Shown one piece after another: positions 48,130-59,690 of a stretch of DNA of 64,000 nucleotides. Position 1 is the first letter of the stretch. Every line of letters begins with the position of its first letter. This stretch comes from Dromiciops gliroides (taxonomy: Eukaryota > Chordata > Mammalia > Microbiotheria > Microbiotheriidae): positions 679,628,814 through 679,692,813 of the forward strand of contig NC_057862.1 in NCBI RefSeq assembly GCF_019393635.1. Reading direction: 5' to 3'. The notes beneath the pieces are model-generated. The model was not told where the DNA came from. It did no database searches and saw only the letters and a list, made by a program, of their open reading frames with translations. A program made the translations under genes and the position numbers.

Positions 48130-48980
48130 GGTTGTCTAAGTCTGTGGTAATAGGGTTTTTGTTGCTTAGTCTTTGCATTTCAGAACCACCTCAGTCCAGA
48201 TTGTCTTTGACCAGCAAATCTTTTGCAACCAGACAGATTCTTATCACAAAGTGTCCAGCTATCCTGAGGTTTGGCAGTGTTTTCTCTGGCCTCATCCTTC
48301 ACACCTACACCTTCCTGCATTTCCACAGCCTTGTTTGCCTCATCCAGTCTGACATATTTCAGAGCAAACTCAAGTGTCCGTGTCCAGACACCTTCAAGTT
48401 CCCCTTGAGAGAGAAGCCTTCATAATGTGGCAAAAGATTGCCCGGATCTCAAGGCTTGCTAGAATTCTTTTCTGTCTTGTTATCTTCGATGGGCAAAGCT
48501 TTGTGAGAGACAACCTCATGACTCCCTTGAGTATCCTGACATTGAATTCATAGGGCAAAGATGCCCCAAAACATGCTCTCTTAACATCCTGAGCCTGTGT
48601 CCAGTCTTGTAGGGCCCAGTCTAGGCTCCCTACACCACCCTGCCCCTACCTCCTCAGGTCTGGCTCCTATTTTTGCTCTTTCTCCAGTCCACCTGATTAT
48701 GTCCCAGTCATCAGCCCCATTCTCCATCGGCATATACAGATACCATATGATCACGCTCAAAGGAGTTTTACATTTCTGATGCAAAACTGATGTAGTCATT
48801 GGGCCCTGAATGCTTGGACCAGATCCCAATGTTCCCTTGGAGCTTCCATGGACATAGCAAGGCTCCGCTTGGGGCTGCTGCCTCTGGAATTCTGACCTTG
48901 GGGCATTTGTATTAATTGGTGAAAGCTCATGATATCTTGCCAGGCCCAGACCCAACCACGCTTCATCTTGTCCTCCTTGT
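48130..48980 (-). pseudogene. Possible decayed processed pseudogene or unknown repeat
   Basis: On the minus strand several stretches read like coding sequence with stops and frame changes between them. Examples are YHELSPINTN near 48920, VIIWYLYMPMENGADDWDI near 48715 and LEFALKYVRLDEANKAVEM near 48345. No parent gene was recognised, and no poly(A) tail or target duplication was identified. It could equally be an unclassified retroelement. Confidence 0.25.
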
Positions 48981-48984
48981 CCAG

Positions 48985-49320
48985 CCCTGCCACAGAGTAT
49001 ATACCTCTCTGCCCCTCAGCCCCTCACCCAGAGCTCACTCTAAGAATTATCAGATCAGCACAATTACTGGTTCTGGAAAGGGGCATGTTGATCAACTGCC
49101 TTATTTTTCCATTCCCCCTGTCCTTACTTCCCAGACCCAAACACTTTCCTTGCTATCACGCCCCTATTTGTGTTGCTTCCCCCACCCCATTAAAATGTAA
49201 GCTTGTTGAGCATAGGGACTTTCACTTGGATTTGTTCCTCCCTTGCTTGGAACCCCCTTTGCTGACACCTAAACGTTTAATCAATTCCTTTTCACTCAGT
49301 GTACTCATTCATTTACCTAC
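48985..49320 (+). repeat. L2-like LINE 3' end
   Basis: cattaaaatgtaagcttgtt and gagcatagggactttcactt resemble the L2 region before its tail. The next 400 bases are unassigned. Confidence 0.45.
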
Positions 49321-49740
49321 CTGGAGGTACTAGCAGGCCCCCACTTCAATTATGAGTATCAACATCACCCCTTTTCCCTGGGTTGGGAGTCCTCCACACT
49401 GATCCAATCACCGCTCTCCGTGGTTCTAACCCTGGGCAGAGCTCTCCATGGTCCTGACCCTGCTGCAGCCAGTGCCCTCACAGCTTGGCTTCACCACCCC
49501 TACCAGACACTCTGACAGCTGGGCTATTGGTTATAAGGTTTCTTCCTTAGCTCCTTGAAATCTAGCTTTGGCCCACAGCCCGTCAGTTAGCAAGGTGGTC
49601 AGGCCACCAATGATTCCCTTCTAGCTAAGCTTCTTTTTCTTAAGTCCATGCCCTGAACACACCCTGTGGCATTTGACACTGTTGACTCAGGTGTAGGGAA
49701 TGATAATCGGCCCTGCCTCACCTGAGCATCATAGATTCTT

Positions 49741-50103
49741 CTTCTTCTTCTTCTTCTTCTTCTTCTTCTTCTTCTTCTTCTTCTTCTTCTTCTTCTTCTT
49801 CTTCTTCTTCTTCTCCTTCTCCTTCTCCTCCTTCTCCTTCTTCTTCTTCTCCTTCTCCTTCTCCTTCTCCTTCTCCTTCTCCTTCTCCTTCTCCTTCTCC
49901 TTCTCCTCCTTCTCCTTCTCCTTCTCCTTCTCCTTCTCCTTCTCCTTCTCCTTCTCCTTCTCCTCCTCCTCCTCCTCCTCCTCCTCCTCCTCCTCCTCCT
50001 CCTCCTCCTCCTCCTCCTCCTCCTCCTCCTCCTCCTCCTCCTCCTCCTCCTGCTCCTGATTCCAGGGCCAGTGCTTTATCCACTGTGCCACCTAGCTGCC
50101 CCC
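49741..50103 (-). repeat. WSINE1-type SINE largely replaced by a polypyrimidine microsatellite
   Basis: The right 45 bases are the reversed SINE head (tccagggccagtgctttatc to tagctgcccc). Left of it are about 310 bases of (TTC)n, then (CTCCTT)n, then (CTC)n. The 16-mer agcatcatagattctt (49725-49740) and agcatcatggattctt (50104-50119) flank the whole block, so it occupies one SINE insertion site. Poly-Ser, poly-Glu and poly-Gly frames are artefacts. Confidence 0.88.
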
Positions 50104-50159
50104 AGCATCATGGATTCTTAAAAGTAGCAACAAAAGATCCTCCTGATTCCAATATAGCA

Positions 50160-50350
50160 GAGCATTTACAGCCTGAAGGAACATGAGAGGTTATCCAGTC
50201 CACACACACACACCCTCCAGTCCAATTTAAGAGATGAGTAAATTAGACCCGGTAGGTTCAATAATAGGGTCAAAGCTCTCTTTGATGATGGAGTTGGGCC
50301 TAGAACTTGGTTCTCACAGCAGCCAGTTCCATCCAACACCCTCTGCACTA
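50160..50350 (-). repeat. MIR-like fragment, reverse orientation
   Basis: catgagaggttatccagtcc, taagagatgagtaaattaga and acttggttctcacagcagcc, much decayed. Confidence 0.45.
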
Positions 50351-50359
50351 TGGCACTGC

Positions 50360-51118
50360 TGTCCCTCAGCTCCTGGGATGCTTAGTCCACAGCCATATAG
50401 ATATCTGTACGTTCCACTGTTTGTTTTGCCTCCTCTTTCATAGGATTCTAGACTCTGAGCTAGAAAGGAGTCTAGACATTGTATAGGAGAGAACAGTTGC
50501 TTCTTCCCAAGGCTCTCTTCAAGTGGAGATTTCTTTCCAGTCCAGGTTGGGTTGATGTACTTTCCAGATCTAAGATTCTGTGATTCTGTGCATTGGAGAA
50601 AGGTACCAAGATGGTGGGGAATTGGAAAGGGCTCTTGATTCCTCTGCCACATAGAAGCTGTCCAGAAGAGATGGAGCCTGGAATAAACTCCAAGAGCTCT
50701 GCCTTGAAGAGGCTGTTCTTTGCTTTTTTTGGCTTCTCTACACCTGCTCAACAGTAACAGATGTTGGGTAGGTGGCAGGGGGATCCGTGGTGACAATGGC
50801 TGCCATTTATATACATCCATGCATCCATGCAGTTGACGAAGGGGCTTCCCTACCAAATCACTTATCTAAATGAGATAACGGGTGCAGAGAGAGAGAGAGC
50901 TCTGAAAGCAGGGTGGCTGTCTGGGAAGGTCAGCTAGAGTTACCTTTGATCCTCACCACAATCCCATTACTGTGTACTGCTGGGGCTACCAGAGATTTGT
51001 ACTGCAGATATTATAAGCCCATTTTATACATGAGACAACTGAGAGCCAAAGAAGTTATGACTTCTAGTCCATAGCCACACAAGTGGGAAGTGGTGGCAGG
51101 AGTGTTGGCAGCAGGATT
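50360..51118. other. Intergenic, unassigned
   Basis: No named element, apart from a possible MIR trace at 50995-51090. Confidence 0.4.
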
Positions 51119-51162
51119 CTTTTTTTTTTTTTTGGCAAGGCAATGAGGGTTAAGTGACTGTG
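51119..51162 (-). repeat. SINE tail fragment
   Basis: A T run, then ggcaaggcaatgagggttaa and gtgact, the reversed WSINE1 3' end, cut off abruptly. Confidence 0.75.
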
Positions 51163-51179
51163 AACACGGAGCCTAGAGA

Positions 51180-51335
51180 ACAAGAGCTGAAAAGCCCCAT
51201 ACAGATAGTCTGGTCATTGCATGGATGAAGAGACTAAGGCCCAGAGAGGCTGTGATCTGCCTAAGATCACACAGCTAGTAAGTGGCAGAACTAGAACCCA
51301 GGCCTCCTGACTCCTAGCCTGGGGCTGCGTCCCAA
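51180..51335 (-). repeat. MIR element, reverse orientation
   Basis: gagactaaggcccagagagg, taagatcacacagctagtaa and ctagaacccaggcctcctga. The following 550 bases are unassigned. Confidence 0.8.
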
Positions 51336-51884
51336 CCCCATTTAGCTGTGTGCAGGAGTTCCTAGGGACCCACCATAGATTTCACACAGGAAAAAATAGC
51401 AAAGGGTAGCAAGGGGAGGCTCCCAAGGCGATGGGTCCTGACTCTGCACCTCCACATCGCTGCAGGCCTGGGCTTGGCTCCGCTCATCCTTTTCCCATCC
51501 GGGTTCTTGAATGGCAGATGTCTGCGGAGCCGGCAGATGGCGATGAATTCACACAGAGGCGAGCTCCAGGGTCCTAGACTGAGACCTGCCTCCTGCCCTT
51601 TGCAGGAGGAGGAATCAGGATTTTCTTCCTTTGAAAAGAGGAATCTGGAGAGGATGCCACAGGCAGGATGAGTCCAGTCTCCAAAGAAAAATCCCGTGGT
51701 GGGCTTTGTTCAGGTTTCCCATCTCGACAGTTGCCAGTTCTGGAAGGGTAGCATGAATAAAGGAGCTTGCTCTTTGCCTTCTGTCCCCACAGAAGGCTTC
51801 GGGTCAGTGGGGATAAAGTCAGGAAGCCTCGGAGGCAGGGAGACCTGGGGCCACCTTCTGTTAAGGCTGCTTGGGAGGCAGGGA

Positions 51885-52060
51885 AGTACAAAGAACACAA
51901 ATTCTGGAGTCAGAAGACCTATCTATGTTCAAACCCCACCTATGATTCCGATTAGCTCTGAGACCCTGGATAAGTTATTTAACCTATGCACCTCCGTTTA
52001 TTCCTCAGGAAAGTGAGGGGGGTTGGACTAAGTGGCCTCTGAGTCTCCTAGTTCAGTGAC
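51885..52060 (+). repeat. MIR fragment
   Basis: attctggagtcagaagacct, tgagaccctggataagttat and attcctcaggaaagtgaggg. Confidence 0.7.
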
Positions 52061-52229
52061 TTCTCAATGCCTCCACAAACCCTCCTGAAACTGTCATCAA
52101 GGAGTGTTCACACCACATTCCCCACACTGATAAAATGACAGGTCCAGATGAAGAAAAAAACCCACTTCAACTCTCTATGAAAAAGATGTTGCTTTTTTGA
52201 GGTGAGAGGGCTTCATGCTTTTATCAGAA

Positions 52230-52445
52230 CACCTAAAATTGTAGCCAACATGGTGTAGGACTGGTGAAGTCAGGAGAGACTAGGGTTTGAATCTTGCCTG
52301 GCACTAGTTGTGTAACCACGGGCAAGACATTCCATGCCTCTGAGGCTCAGTTTCCTCATGTACAAAATGGGGATAACATCAGGACCTGCCTCTCTCCCAG
52401 AGTTGTGAAGTGCAAAGGAAAAAGTGTATGTAAGGTATTCTAATA
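52230..52445 (+). repeat. MIR element
   Basis: agggtttgaatcttgcctgg, taaccacgggcaagacattc and tacaaaatggggataacatc. Confidence 0.75.
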
Positions 52446-52449
52446 GTGT

Positions 52450-53435
52450 CAGAATACCCCAGCTTTAAATATGGGAATAACAGGCTCTTGACCAGGGCTA
52501 GAATGGGCCTAATAAAGGCTAATAATAATGTATATATCAAGAGACAGTGTTTCATAATGGATAGAGAGATGGTATAGCAATTTGAAAGACCCGGGTTCAA
52601 GTCCTTCCATGGGCTTTGTTTCCCCGAACTTAATCTCCCAGTGCCACAGGCAACTCTGTGCCAATCTTTGTCCATCATCTTGCAGATCTAAGCAAAAAGG
52701 CTTTCAGTTGGAAAGGAAAAGGAAAGAGAACGCTGCCCGTACATCTTCACCGTGATAGGACTCTGAAGAAAGTGGCTACAGTGTAGAAAGAAGCATAGGG
52801 GCATAGGCACCCAGAAATACACAGGAGATAAAAACAATCCAAGAAAAGAGTCAGCCGCAAATTTATGCATGGCATTCAATGCCAATCCACAAACACACAA
52901 AATATGGGTAATTAGCAAGGTGAAGCAAGCAGGAGGCTAGTGAAGGGACAGAAGTTTGTTCCCAGGGTGTCAGTTATCCCCAGTACACTTTAATTGTCCC
53001 TCACCTATTTAATCTTTGAACAGGGGACCCAGTCATCCACCCTCAGCTCCAGCCCAAGACATCAAGTCTAAATACATGAACACTTGGTGTCCCCATCTAT
53101 TTAAATGTCTTTAATGGATGAGGCCTTTGCCTACATTTCCTCTTCTCTCTTTCTCTTTCCTTGGTGCATCACCCCTTCACTCATGGATTCCCTGAAACCT
53201 GCCCCAGGTTTCAGGGTCAACACTCATTCAACATCTTTCTGATGGGTCTTCTTTTATGAGGCCAACCAGAGGACACAATAGTTCAAAGCAAAAGACGTTA
53301 AAAGTTGTTACCACACAGCCAGAGGGAGAAGGGATGTTGGCCAAGGATCATGTGGTCAGGGCAACTCACCTTCCTAAGGGACATACAAAGAATGAATCAA
53401 CCTCTATTTGCTGAGCTTATGTTCAGCTGGAGAAA
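52450..53435. other. Intergenic, unassigned
   Basis: No named repeat or exon. A MIR-like trace (gacccgggttcaagtccttc) lies near 52590. Confidence 0.4.
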
Positions 53436-53439
53436 CAAT

Positions 53440-53625
53440 AATAGCCAGCATGTCCAGCTTTCATTTGAACCTTAGAATGACCCTGGGAGGTAAGTGACAT
53501 TATTAGCCTTCATTTCGCAGGTGGGGGAAACTGAAGCTGAGAGAGCCTAGGTGACTGTCCAGGGTCACATGATTAGTAAGAGCCTAAGGGAGGACTTAAC
53601 CTCAGATCTTCATGCCTCCTGGTCC
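53440..53625 (-). repeat. MIR element, reverse orientation
   Basis: cattatta then gccttcatttcgcaggtggg, gtccagggtcacatgattag. Confidence 0.7.
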
Positions 53626-53629
53626 CCCT

Positions 53630-54585
53630 GGCTGCTTCTGAAGACTCCTACTCGAATGACCAGAAATCAAGAGCTCCCTAATCATAACTCTGTTCGCCTC
53701 CTGCTTTGGAAGGAACACAGGGAGTGAACTGTGTGTTTGAGTTATTCTGACATTTGAGGCAATGGGGGGTTTCACAGAGTTGTTCTCCAGGAGCAGGGTG
53801 TGAGTACTCTGCCTTCTCCACAGACCTCTCTGGGCCTTGACACTACTTTTAGGCAGTGGCTGACCAGTGGCAGGAGCCCAGATCTGAAGGTCAGTTGGCA
53901 CAAGAGAGGAAGTCTGATGCTCCTCAGTACTCCTTCAGATCACCCTAGGAGGTGTTCATGACAGCCCCTCTTGGGGGCCTTCTTGGTGTCTCTGGCCCTT
54001 TAAGATGGGTAGCTAGAACCCACCGGGCAGCTGAAGGCAGTTGGTCTCCTACGAGCTCAGTGACAACAGAGGGATTAATGCTTTGGGGGAGGTGCTGGTT
54101 CTTCCCCAGCAGGGGGAGAGGGTGATGAGACAGATGGACACATCAATGAATCTGTACACGCAGAGATCAGCTGTCAACCTGGTAAGTCCCAGCTTTGGGC
54201 AAATTTCTCTCTCACAGTCAATTCACTGAAGTGCAAAAGACAAACACTAAACCGTCTGCTTTCATGGGTCTTAACATTCTACCACTGCCCGACATTTTTG
54301 TCCCCTCTGTTCCCCTTCCCCACCCATCTCTTCTTCCCTCCCATCACCGGTCACTTTTCTCTTTATTCTCTTCTCTTCCCTCCTCATCTGCTTCCCCTTC
54401 CTCTCTGCCTGGTGTGAGGTAGTGGAAAGAGTCTCGATTTGATTCTGAATTCAGCTCATTAACTACGTACCCTTGGGTCAACTAAACTCTCTGGACCTTG
54501 GTTTTCTTCTCTGAAAAATGAGATTGGAATAGATAGATTTGGAGGTCCTTTCTTTGGAGTTGTGCTCTCACTAGACCATCTCTCA
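53630..54585. other. Intergenic, unassigned
   Basis: C/T-rich in the second half, with a MIR-like trace at 54430-54540. Confidence 0.4.
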
Positions 54586-54589
54586 GTTT

Positions 54590-55640
54590 CTCTCTATTCC
54601 CTCGATCCCCTAATCTATAAAAGGATTCTTTACTCTCTCCTTCCTCACCCCAGTCTCTGATGAAGAAGTGGTCCTTTTGCTCAGCAAGGCTAACCCCTCT
54701 ACTGCACTCGATCCCATCTCCTCCTATCTTCTCCAGGAGATGCCAACCCCAATCATCTTCCCATTCTCTAGTCTTCAGTTTCTCTCCATCTACTAGCTCA
54801 TTTCTTGCTCGTTTCCTCCTCTAGACCCTACTATCTCCTCAAGCTATTGTCCCAAATCTCTCTTCCTTTTCATAGTCAGAATGGTTGAAAAAGTTGTTTA
54901 CACTCTCTGCCTCTGCTTCCTCTCCTTCCTTCTCAGTACTTTGCAATCTAATCTTCTATCTCATCCATCACTCATCTGAAATTGGTCTCTCCATAGCTAC
55001 CATTGATCTCTTAATTCCTAAATCTGATAGGCATTTCTCAAGCCTCCTCAGTGATCTCTCTGCAGCATTAGACATTGATGACAATGGTCTCATCTTTCAT
55101 GATATTCTACTTTTAGATTTCCCCCTACCTATCAGACCATTCAAGTCTTTTTTTTTTTTTTTTTTGGTGAGGCAATTGGGGTTAAGTGACTTGCCCAGGG
55201 TCACACAGCTAGTAAGTGTTAAGTGTCTGAAGCTGGATTTGAACTCAGGTCCTCCTGACTCCAGGGCCGGGGCTCTATCCACTGCACCACCTAGCTGCCC
55301 CCACTCAAGTCTTTTTATGCCCCCTAACTATAGGTCTTCTTCAAGGATCTGTCCTGGGCCCTCTCCTCTCTGCACGTTCACCCACCGAGTGACCTTATTA
55401 GGTCCTATGGGTTTAATTATCCTCTCTGTGTAGGTTACTCCCAGATCTATGTGCTAGCCCTAACCTCTCTTCTGATCTCCAAGCCCACAGCAGTGACTGC
55501 CCATTCAACACCTCCAATTCAATGTCCTGGAGGCATCTCAAAGTCAGGGTGTCCAAGACTGAACTTGCTTCTCCTTTGCCCCTTGCCCAACCAAACCCAT
55601 TTGTCTTCCAGACAACCCCATTTCTGTTGGAGGCATAACC
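54590..55640 (+). repeat. L2/L3 (CR1-clade) LINE reverse transcriptase region, split by a SINE
   Basis: cactcgatcccatctcctcc, tgatctctctgcagcattag and caaggatctgtcctgggccc follow the CR1-clade order from before the core to the GSVLGP motif. SDLSAALDID is a decayed DLSAAFDT motif. All frames are broken. Confidence 0.75.
55151..55301 (-). repeat. WSINE1-type SINE nested in CR1-clade LINE
   Basis: Reverse copy starting with a T run. Flanks cattcaagtctttt and cactcaagtctttt are a target duplication with one change; LINE text resumes on the right. Confidence 0.92.
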
Positions 55641-55789
55641 ATTCTTCCAGTAAGTGGTCGTCTCCAGAATTTAGAATCCGAGAAGTGGAAGGACCTTTGG
55701 GGACCTTTGTGATCAGAAAACTGAGGTGGGGGGGGGGGGAAGGGGCTTTCCCAAACAGAGGTTGCTGGTGACTGATTACAATGATAGAA

Positions 55790-56075
55790 TCACAGGACAT
55801 GATCTCAGAGGTTATAAAAATAGCTGAGGCTCGTATAGCACTTAAGGTTATACAAAGCATTTAACATTAATAGCTAGTGTTACCTCATTTGATGCTCACA
55901 ACAACCCTGGGAGGCAGACTCCGTTATTAGCCCCATTTTGCAACTACAGAAACTGATGTAAACAGAGGTTAAGTGACTTGCCTACTGTCACACAGCAAGT
56001 AAGTGTTTGAGGCAAGATTCGAACTCAGAGCTTCCTGACTCCAGGCCCAGTGCTCTATCCACCACACCATATTAA
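55790..56075 (-). repeat. MIR element, reverse orientation
   Basis: acctcatttgatgctcacaa, ttattagccccattttgcaa, ggttaagtgacttgcctact and gattcgaactcagagcttcc. Confidence 0.85.
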
Positions 56076-56248
56076 TTATTTAAGCCTTCCAGCAGCCCTG
56101 TGAGGGGCAATAAATACCCCCATTTTACACTTGAGGAAACTGATAATCAGAAAGGTTTACCCATGATCACACAGGGGAAGGAGGAAGGGAATAAACATTT
56201 ATATGGCATCTCCTATGTGTCAGGCACTGTGTTAAGAGTTTTGGTTTC

Positions 56249-56400
56249 GGGGGCAGCTGGGTGATGTAGTGGATAAAGCACCAGCCTTCAATTCAGGAGG
56301 ACCAGAGTTCAAATCCAGCCTCAGACACTTGATACTTTACTAGCTGTGTGATCTTGGGCAAGTCACTTAACCCTCATTGCCCCACCAAAAAAAAAAAAAA
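56249..56400 (+). repeat. WSINE1-type SINE with target duplication
   Basis: agagttttggtttc occurs at 56235-56248 and 56401-56414. The copy lies in older L2/MIR-like text (tgtcaggcactgtgttaaga). Confidence 0.93.
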
Positions 56401-56414
56401 AGAGTTTTGGTTTC

Positions 56415-56610
56415 CATCTATTTATTTATTCATTTGTTTGTTTACTTACTTATTTGTTCATTTAATTATTCAGCTCTTTGTTTATTTATCTGTCTGTTTA
56501 TTTGCTTATTTGTTTGTTTATTTGTTCATTCATTCATTCATTCATTCGTTTGTTTATTCATCCATCCATCCATCCATCCACTCACTTATTTATTTACTTA
56601 TCTAATCGTT
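56415..56610 (+). repeat. Mixed tetranucleotide microsatellite
   Basis: tttatttattcatttgtttg, then (attc)n, (atcc)n and further ttta units. It begins right after the SINE target duplication. Phe/Leu/Ile-rich frames through it are artefacts. Confidence 0.88.
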
Positions 56611-56614
56611 CATT

Positions 56615-56820
56615 CATTACAAATCTTATTTCATTTGATCCTCACAACAGCCCTGGGAGGTTGGTGCTACTGTTATCCCCATTTTATAGATGAGGAAGGG
56701 CACTGAGGAGCTTAGGTCATACAACTAGTCAGTCTCTGAGGCTGGATTTGAACTCAGGTCCTCCTGAGTTCCTGATAGGACTAGTGCTCTATCCACTCAC
56801 TGTACCATCTAGCTGCCCCA
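56615..56820 (-). repeat. CORE-SINE with MIR-like tail, reverse orientation
   Basis: tttcatttgatcctcacaac, tgttatccccattttataga, gctggatttgaactcaggtc and a head ending accatctagctgcccc. Confidence 0.8.
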
Positions 56821-57174
56821 TTAAAAAAAAAGTTCTTTTTAAAATTTTGCCAGCCCTATTTTCTAAACTCCTTGAACTTGAGATTTCCTGTCTTGAATGT
56901 TTCATGGAGTCTGTAGGGGTGAGAGGAGGGTGTGTGTGGGTGGGGGGGAGGGAGAGACAGCTACAAAAACAAAACAGCAACAGACACAGGCAAGGTTTTA
57001 ACAAGCCAATCCCCTTACTGCTCTAGCATGTTTGCAAACCCCCGCCCCCACCACCTCCAAATAGAGAACATTCCTCCAATCCTCTTGCTAATAGAATCTT
57101 TTGGCTTGATTGGATAACCTGCCAGTCCCCCAGGGTGAGGCTGCTTCTGTGTTTCTTATCTGACTATGGAAGAT

Positions 57175-57290
57175 TAGTCAGTCCACAAGTATCCATTAAG
57201 TACCTACTATGTGCCAAGCTAAGTGCTAGAATGGCAAACAAATAATCCTGCCCTCAAGAAGCTGACATTCTGATAAAGGAGACAGCATGC
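57175..57290 (-). repeat. L2 tail, reverse orientation
   Basis: gtacctactatgtgccaagc and cctgccctcaagaagctgac. Related text (gagggaagactctagctgct) appears after the SINE at 57346 and may belong to the same element. Confidence 0.65.
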
Positions 57291-57345
57291 CAAAAAAAAA
57301 ATAATAATAAATAAACTATATAAAATATCCACAAGATAGAGAAAG

Positions 57346-57474
57346 TAGATAAAGAACCAGCCCTGGATTCAGGAGGACCTGAGTTCAAATCCAGCCTTGG
57401 ACACTTGACACTTATTAGCTGTGTGACCCTGGGCAAGTCACTTAACCCTCACTGCCCTATGGGAAAAAAAAGAT
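57346..57474 (+). repeat. WSINE1-type SINE, 5' truncated
   Basis: Lacks the ggggcagctaggtgg head and starts at gtagataaagaaccagccct. The rest is normal, with an A-rich end. Confidence 0.88.
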
Positions 57475-57724
57475 ACAGAGTAAATGAGAGCTAATCTCAG
57501 AGGGAAGACTCTAGCTGCTGGAGAGGGGGTGGGAGGTGGAGAAAGACCTCCTATAGAAAGTGATATTTGACTAAGCCAGGGGAGCCTGGAGATGGAGATA
57601 AGGAGGCAGAGCATTCTGGCTTGGAGAGACAGTCAAAAGCCTAACACCATAGTATGTGGCTCAAACGTGGAAGTCAGGGCACTGGAGAAAGATTGGAGTT
57701 GCCTTCACTTTTCAGGCTTAGTGC

Positions 57725-57925
57725 CCACCTTGTGCCTCACACCAGCCCTGTGAGGTGTGACATCTACATGGCTGTCTATCACCCCTGTTTTACAAATTGG
57801 AAAACTGAGGCACAGACCGTTTCAGTGATTGTCACACAACTGATAACTGTCACCGGTGGGATTCAAAGCCATCTTCCTGACCAGAGATCCAGGTCTCTGT
57901 CTACTATACCATGCTGCCCCCTTTT
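57725..57925 (-). repeat. MIR element, reverse orientation
   Basis: acccctgttttacaaattgg, aaaactgaggcacagaccgt and gggattcaaagccatcttcc. The next 700 bases are unassigned. Confidence 0.75.
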
Positions 57926-58639
57926 TAATTAAGCAAGCAGGCCTTCCAATTAGTCACCTCTTCTTCCTTCAAAAAGAGGCCGCCTGAGATCTCTGGAATA
58001 GTGAGGGACAGTGGCTAGTTTACTGGACCGGAATGGAGAAGCTCCCAGTTACTGTCCCATCTGAGATGTTCACTGGCCGTGTTACCCTTGTCAGTGGGGT
58101 GGATCCAGGTCCTAACCTGTGGATGGCCAGAGCTGAGCAGAGCAAGCTAGAGACAGGAGAGTCAGGAATAAATAGGAGTTTAATTTCAAAGAGAGGAAAA
58201 TGACTTGCAAGCAAGGAGGGGCTATAGACCCGTGGGGGGCACCCCTATTGGGGAGGCCTGAGGCAGTGTGGGGAGATCTCAGTACTTAGACCAATGGCCA
58301 CACACTAAGTGAGCTGTAGCCCAGGGCTCATAGCGACAATGAGGCAAGTTTGATTCATAGCAAGGCTTCGTGACTGGAACATGGTACTTGTCGGAGCTTG
58401 TCCAGTGTGTGTCTGAGCTCAGAGAACACCTGGAGCTGGTCGAAGCAATCCAATAATGATGTGATTTTGCCAGAGGCTGAGATCATCCAGAGCGGGAGCA
58501 CAAAGGATTGTTGTTATGCCAAGCTCAGGGCACAGCTTGTCTGCTGGGCCTTAGCTCTAGAAAGCAGGGGGTCTCCTAATAACTCCATACCCTGGACAGG
58601 TCACTTCACCTAAGGGTGCTCAGTGTCCTCATCTGTAAA

Positions 58640-58985
58640 ATAAATCCATCAGTCAATCAACAAGCACTTATTGATCACCTCTTCTGTACCATGCAGGTAC
58701 AAAGACAAAAAGGAAACAGTGCCTGCCCTCCAGGGGTGTGCATTCTCCTAGGAAACACAGAAGACCATGACTGCAATCTGTAGCTAGTAGGGTTTTAGTA
58801 AATATCAAATTTTAGGGCTAGGAAAGCTCTTAGAAATCACCCAGTTCAAACCCCTCATTCTACAGAAGAGAAAACAGTGTAAAGAGACTCAGCCAGTCAC
58901 AAAGCCAGGACTGAGGCTAGGATGGTTGCTTCCCAATCCTCTGCTCTTTCTACCATCCCCACCCCCTGTGTCTGGCCTTTTGTGA
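58640..58985 (-). repeat. L2 tail followed by MIR, both reversed
   Basis: L2 tail: atcaatcaacaagcacttat and gtgcctgccctccaggggtg (to about 58770). MIR-like: cagttcaaacccctcattct and cacaaagccaggactgaggc (58795-58985). Confidence 0.65.
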
Positions 58986-59139
58986 ACCCTAAAATACTAT
59001 AGAAATGTAAGTAGGTTATTATTGGGCCATTATCCCAGAAACAAACAGCTTCAAGATTGCAGATGGAATGACACAGCTATGGTGCCCCCATCCCCCACCC
59101 CTGCCAACCTCTGCATCCCTTGGCACATGGTGGCAAAAG

Positions 59140-59387
59140 GCAGCTAGGTGTTGAGGTGGATAGAGTGCTGAGCCCAGAGTCAGGAAGACTCACCCTCTTG
59201 AGTTCAAATCCAGCTTCAGATACTTACTAGCTGTTATGACACTGGGTAAGTCACTTCACCCTGTTTGTCTCAATTCCTCATCTGTAAAATAAGCTGGAGA
59301 AGGAAATGGCAAACCACTCCAGTATCTCTGCCAAGAAAACCCCCCAAAAGACCGCAAAGAATGGGATGCAGCTGAACAACAAAAACA
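59140..59387 (+). repeat. CORE-SINE with RTE-like tail
   Basis: Head aggcagctaggtgttgaggt and core ttgagttcaaatccagcttc, then a different 3' part: ggagaaggaaatggcaaacc, actccagtatctctgccaag and gcagctgaacaacaaaaaca. That tail is the RTE/BovB-like type known from marsupial SINEs. Confidence 0.75.
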
Positions 59388-59690
59388 GGATAAGTGGGAC
59401 CTTAGAGGTGATCTAGACTTATTTTACAGATGAGAAAACTGAGACTCAGAAAGAAAAAATGACTCGTCCAGAATTATACATGGAGCTCTCAGCAGGGCAA
59501 GGTGGCAAGATACAGTGGAAAGCCCTGGTTCTGGAGACAGAGGTCCTGAGTTTGAATCCTAGAGCCATCCGGATGATCACTTGGCCCTCAGTTTCCTGGT
59601 CTATAAAATGAGTGTCTTGAATGAGAACCCTTGAGGCTCCTTCCAGCTCTGGGCATCTAAAAATCTTAGACTATGGGTGCAGACATCTTC
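59388..59690. repeat. Two MIR fragments
   Basis: A reversed piece at 59388-59480 (acttattttacagatgagaa) and a + strand piece at 59495-59690 (tgagtttgaatcctagagcc, agtttcctggtctataaaat). Confidence 0.65.

Noticed and set aside
49700..50091. Long frames of poly-Ser/Phe, poly-Gly and poly-Glu/Lys
   Set aside because: They are translations of the TTC/CTC microsatellite inside a SINE remnant, open in all frames because the repeat has no stop codons.
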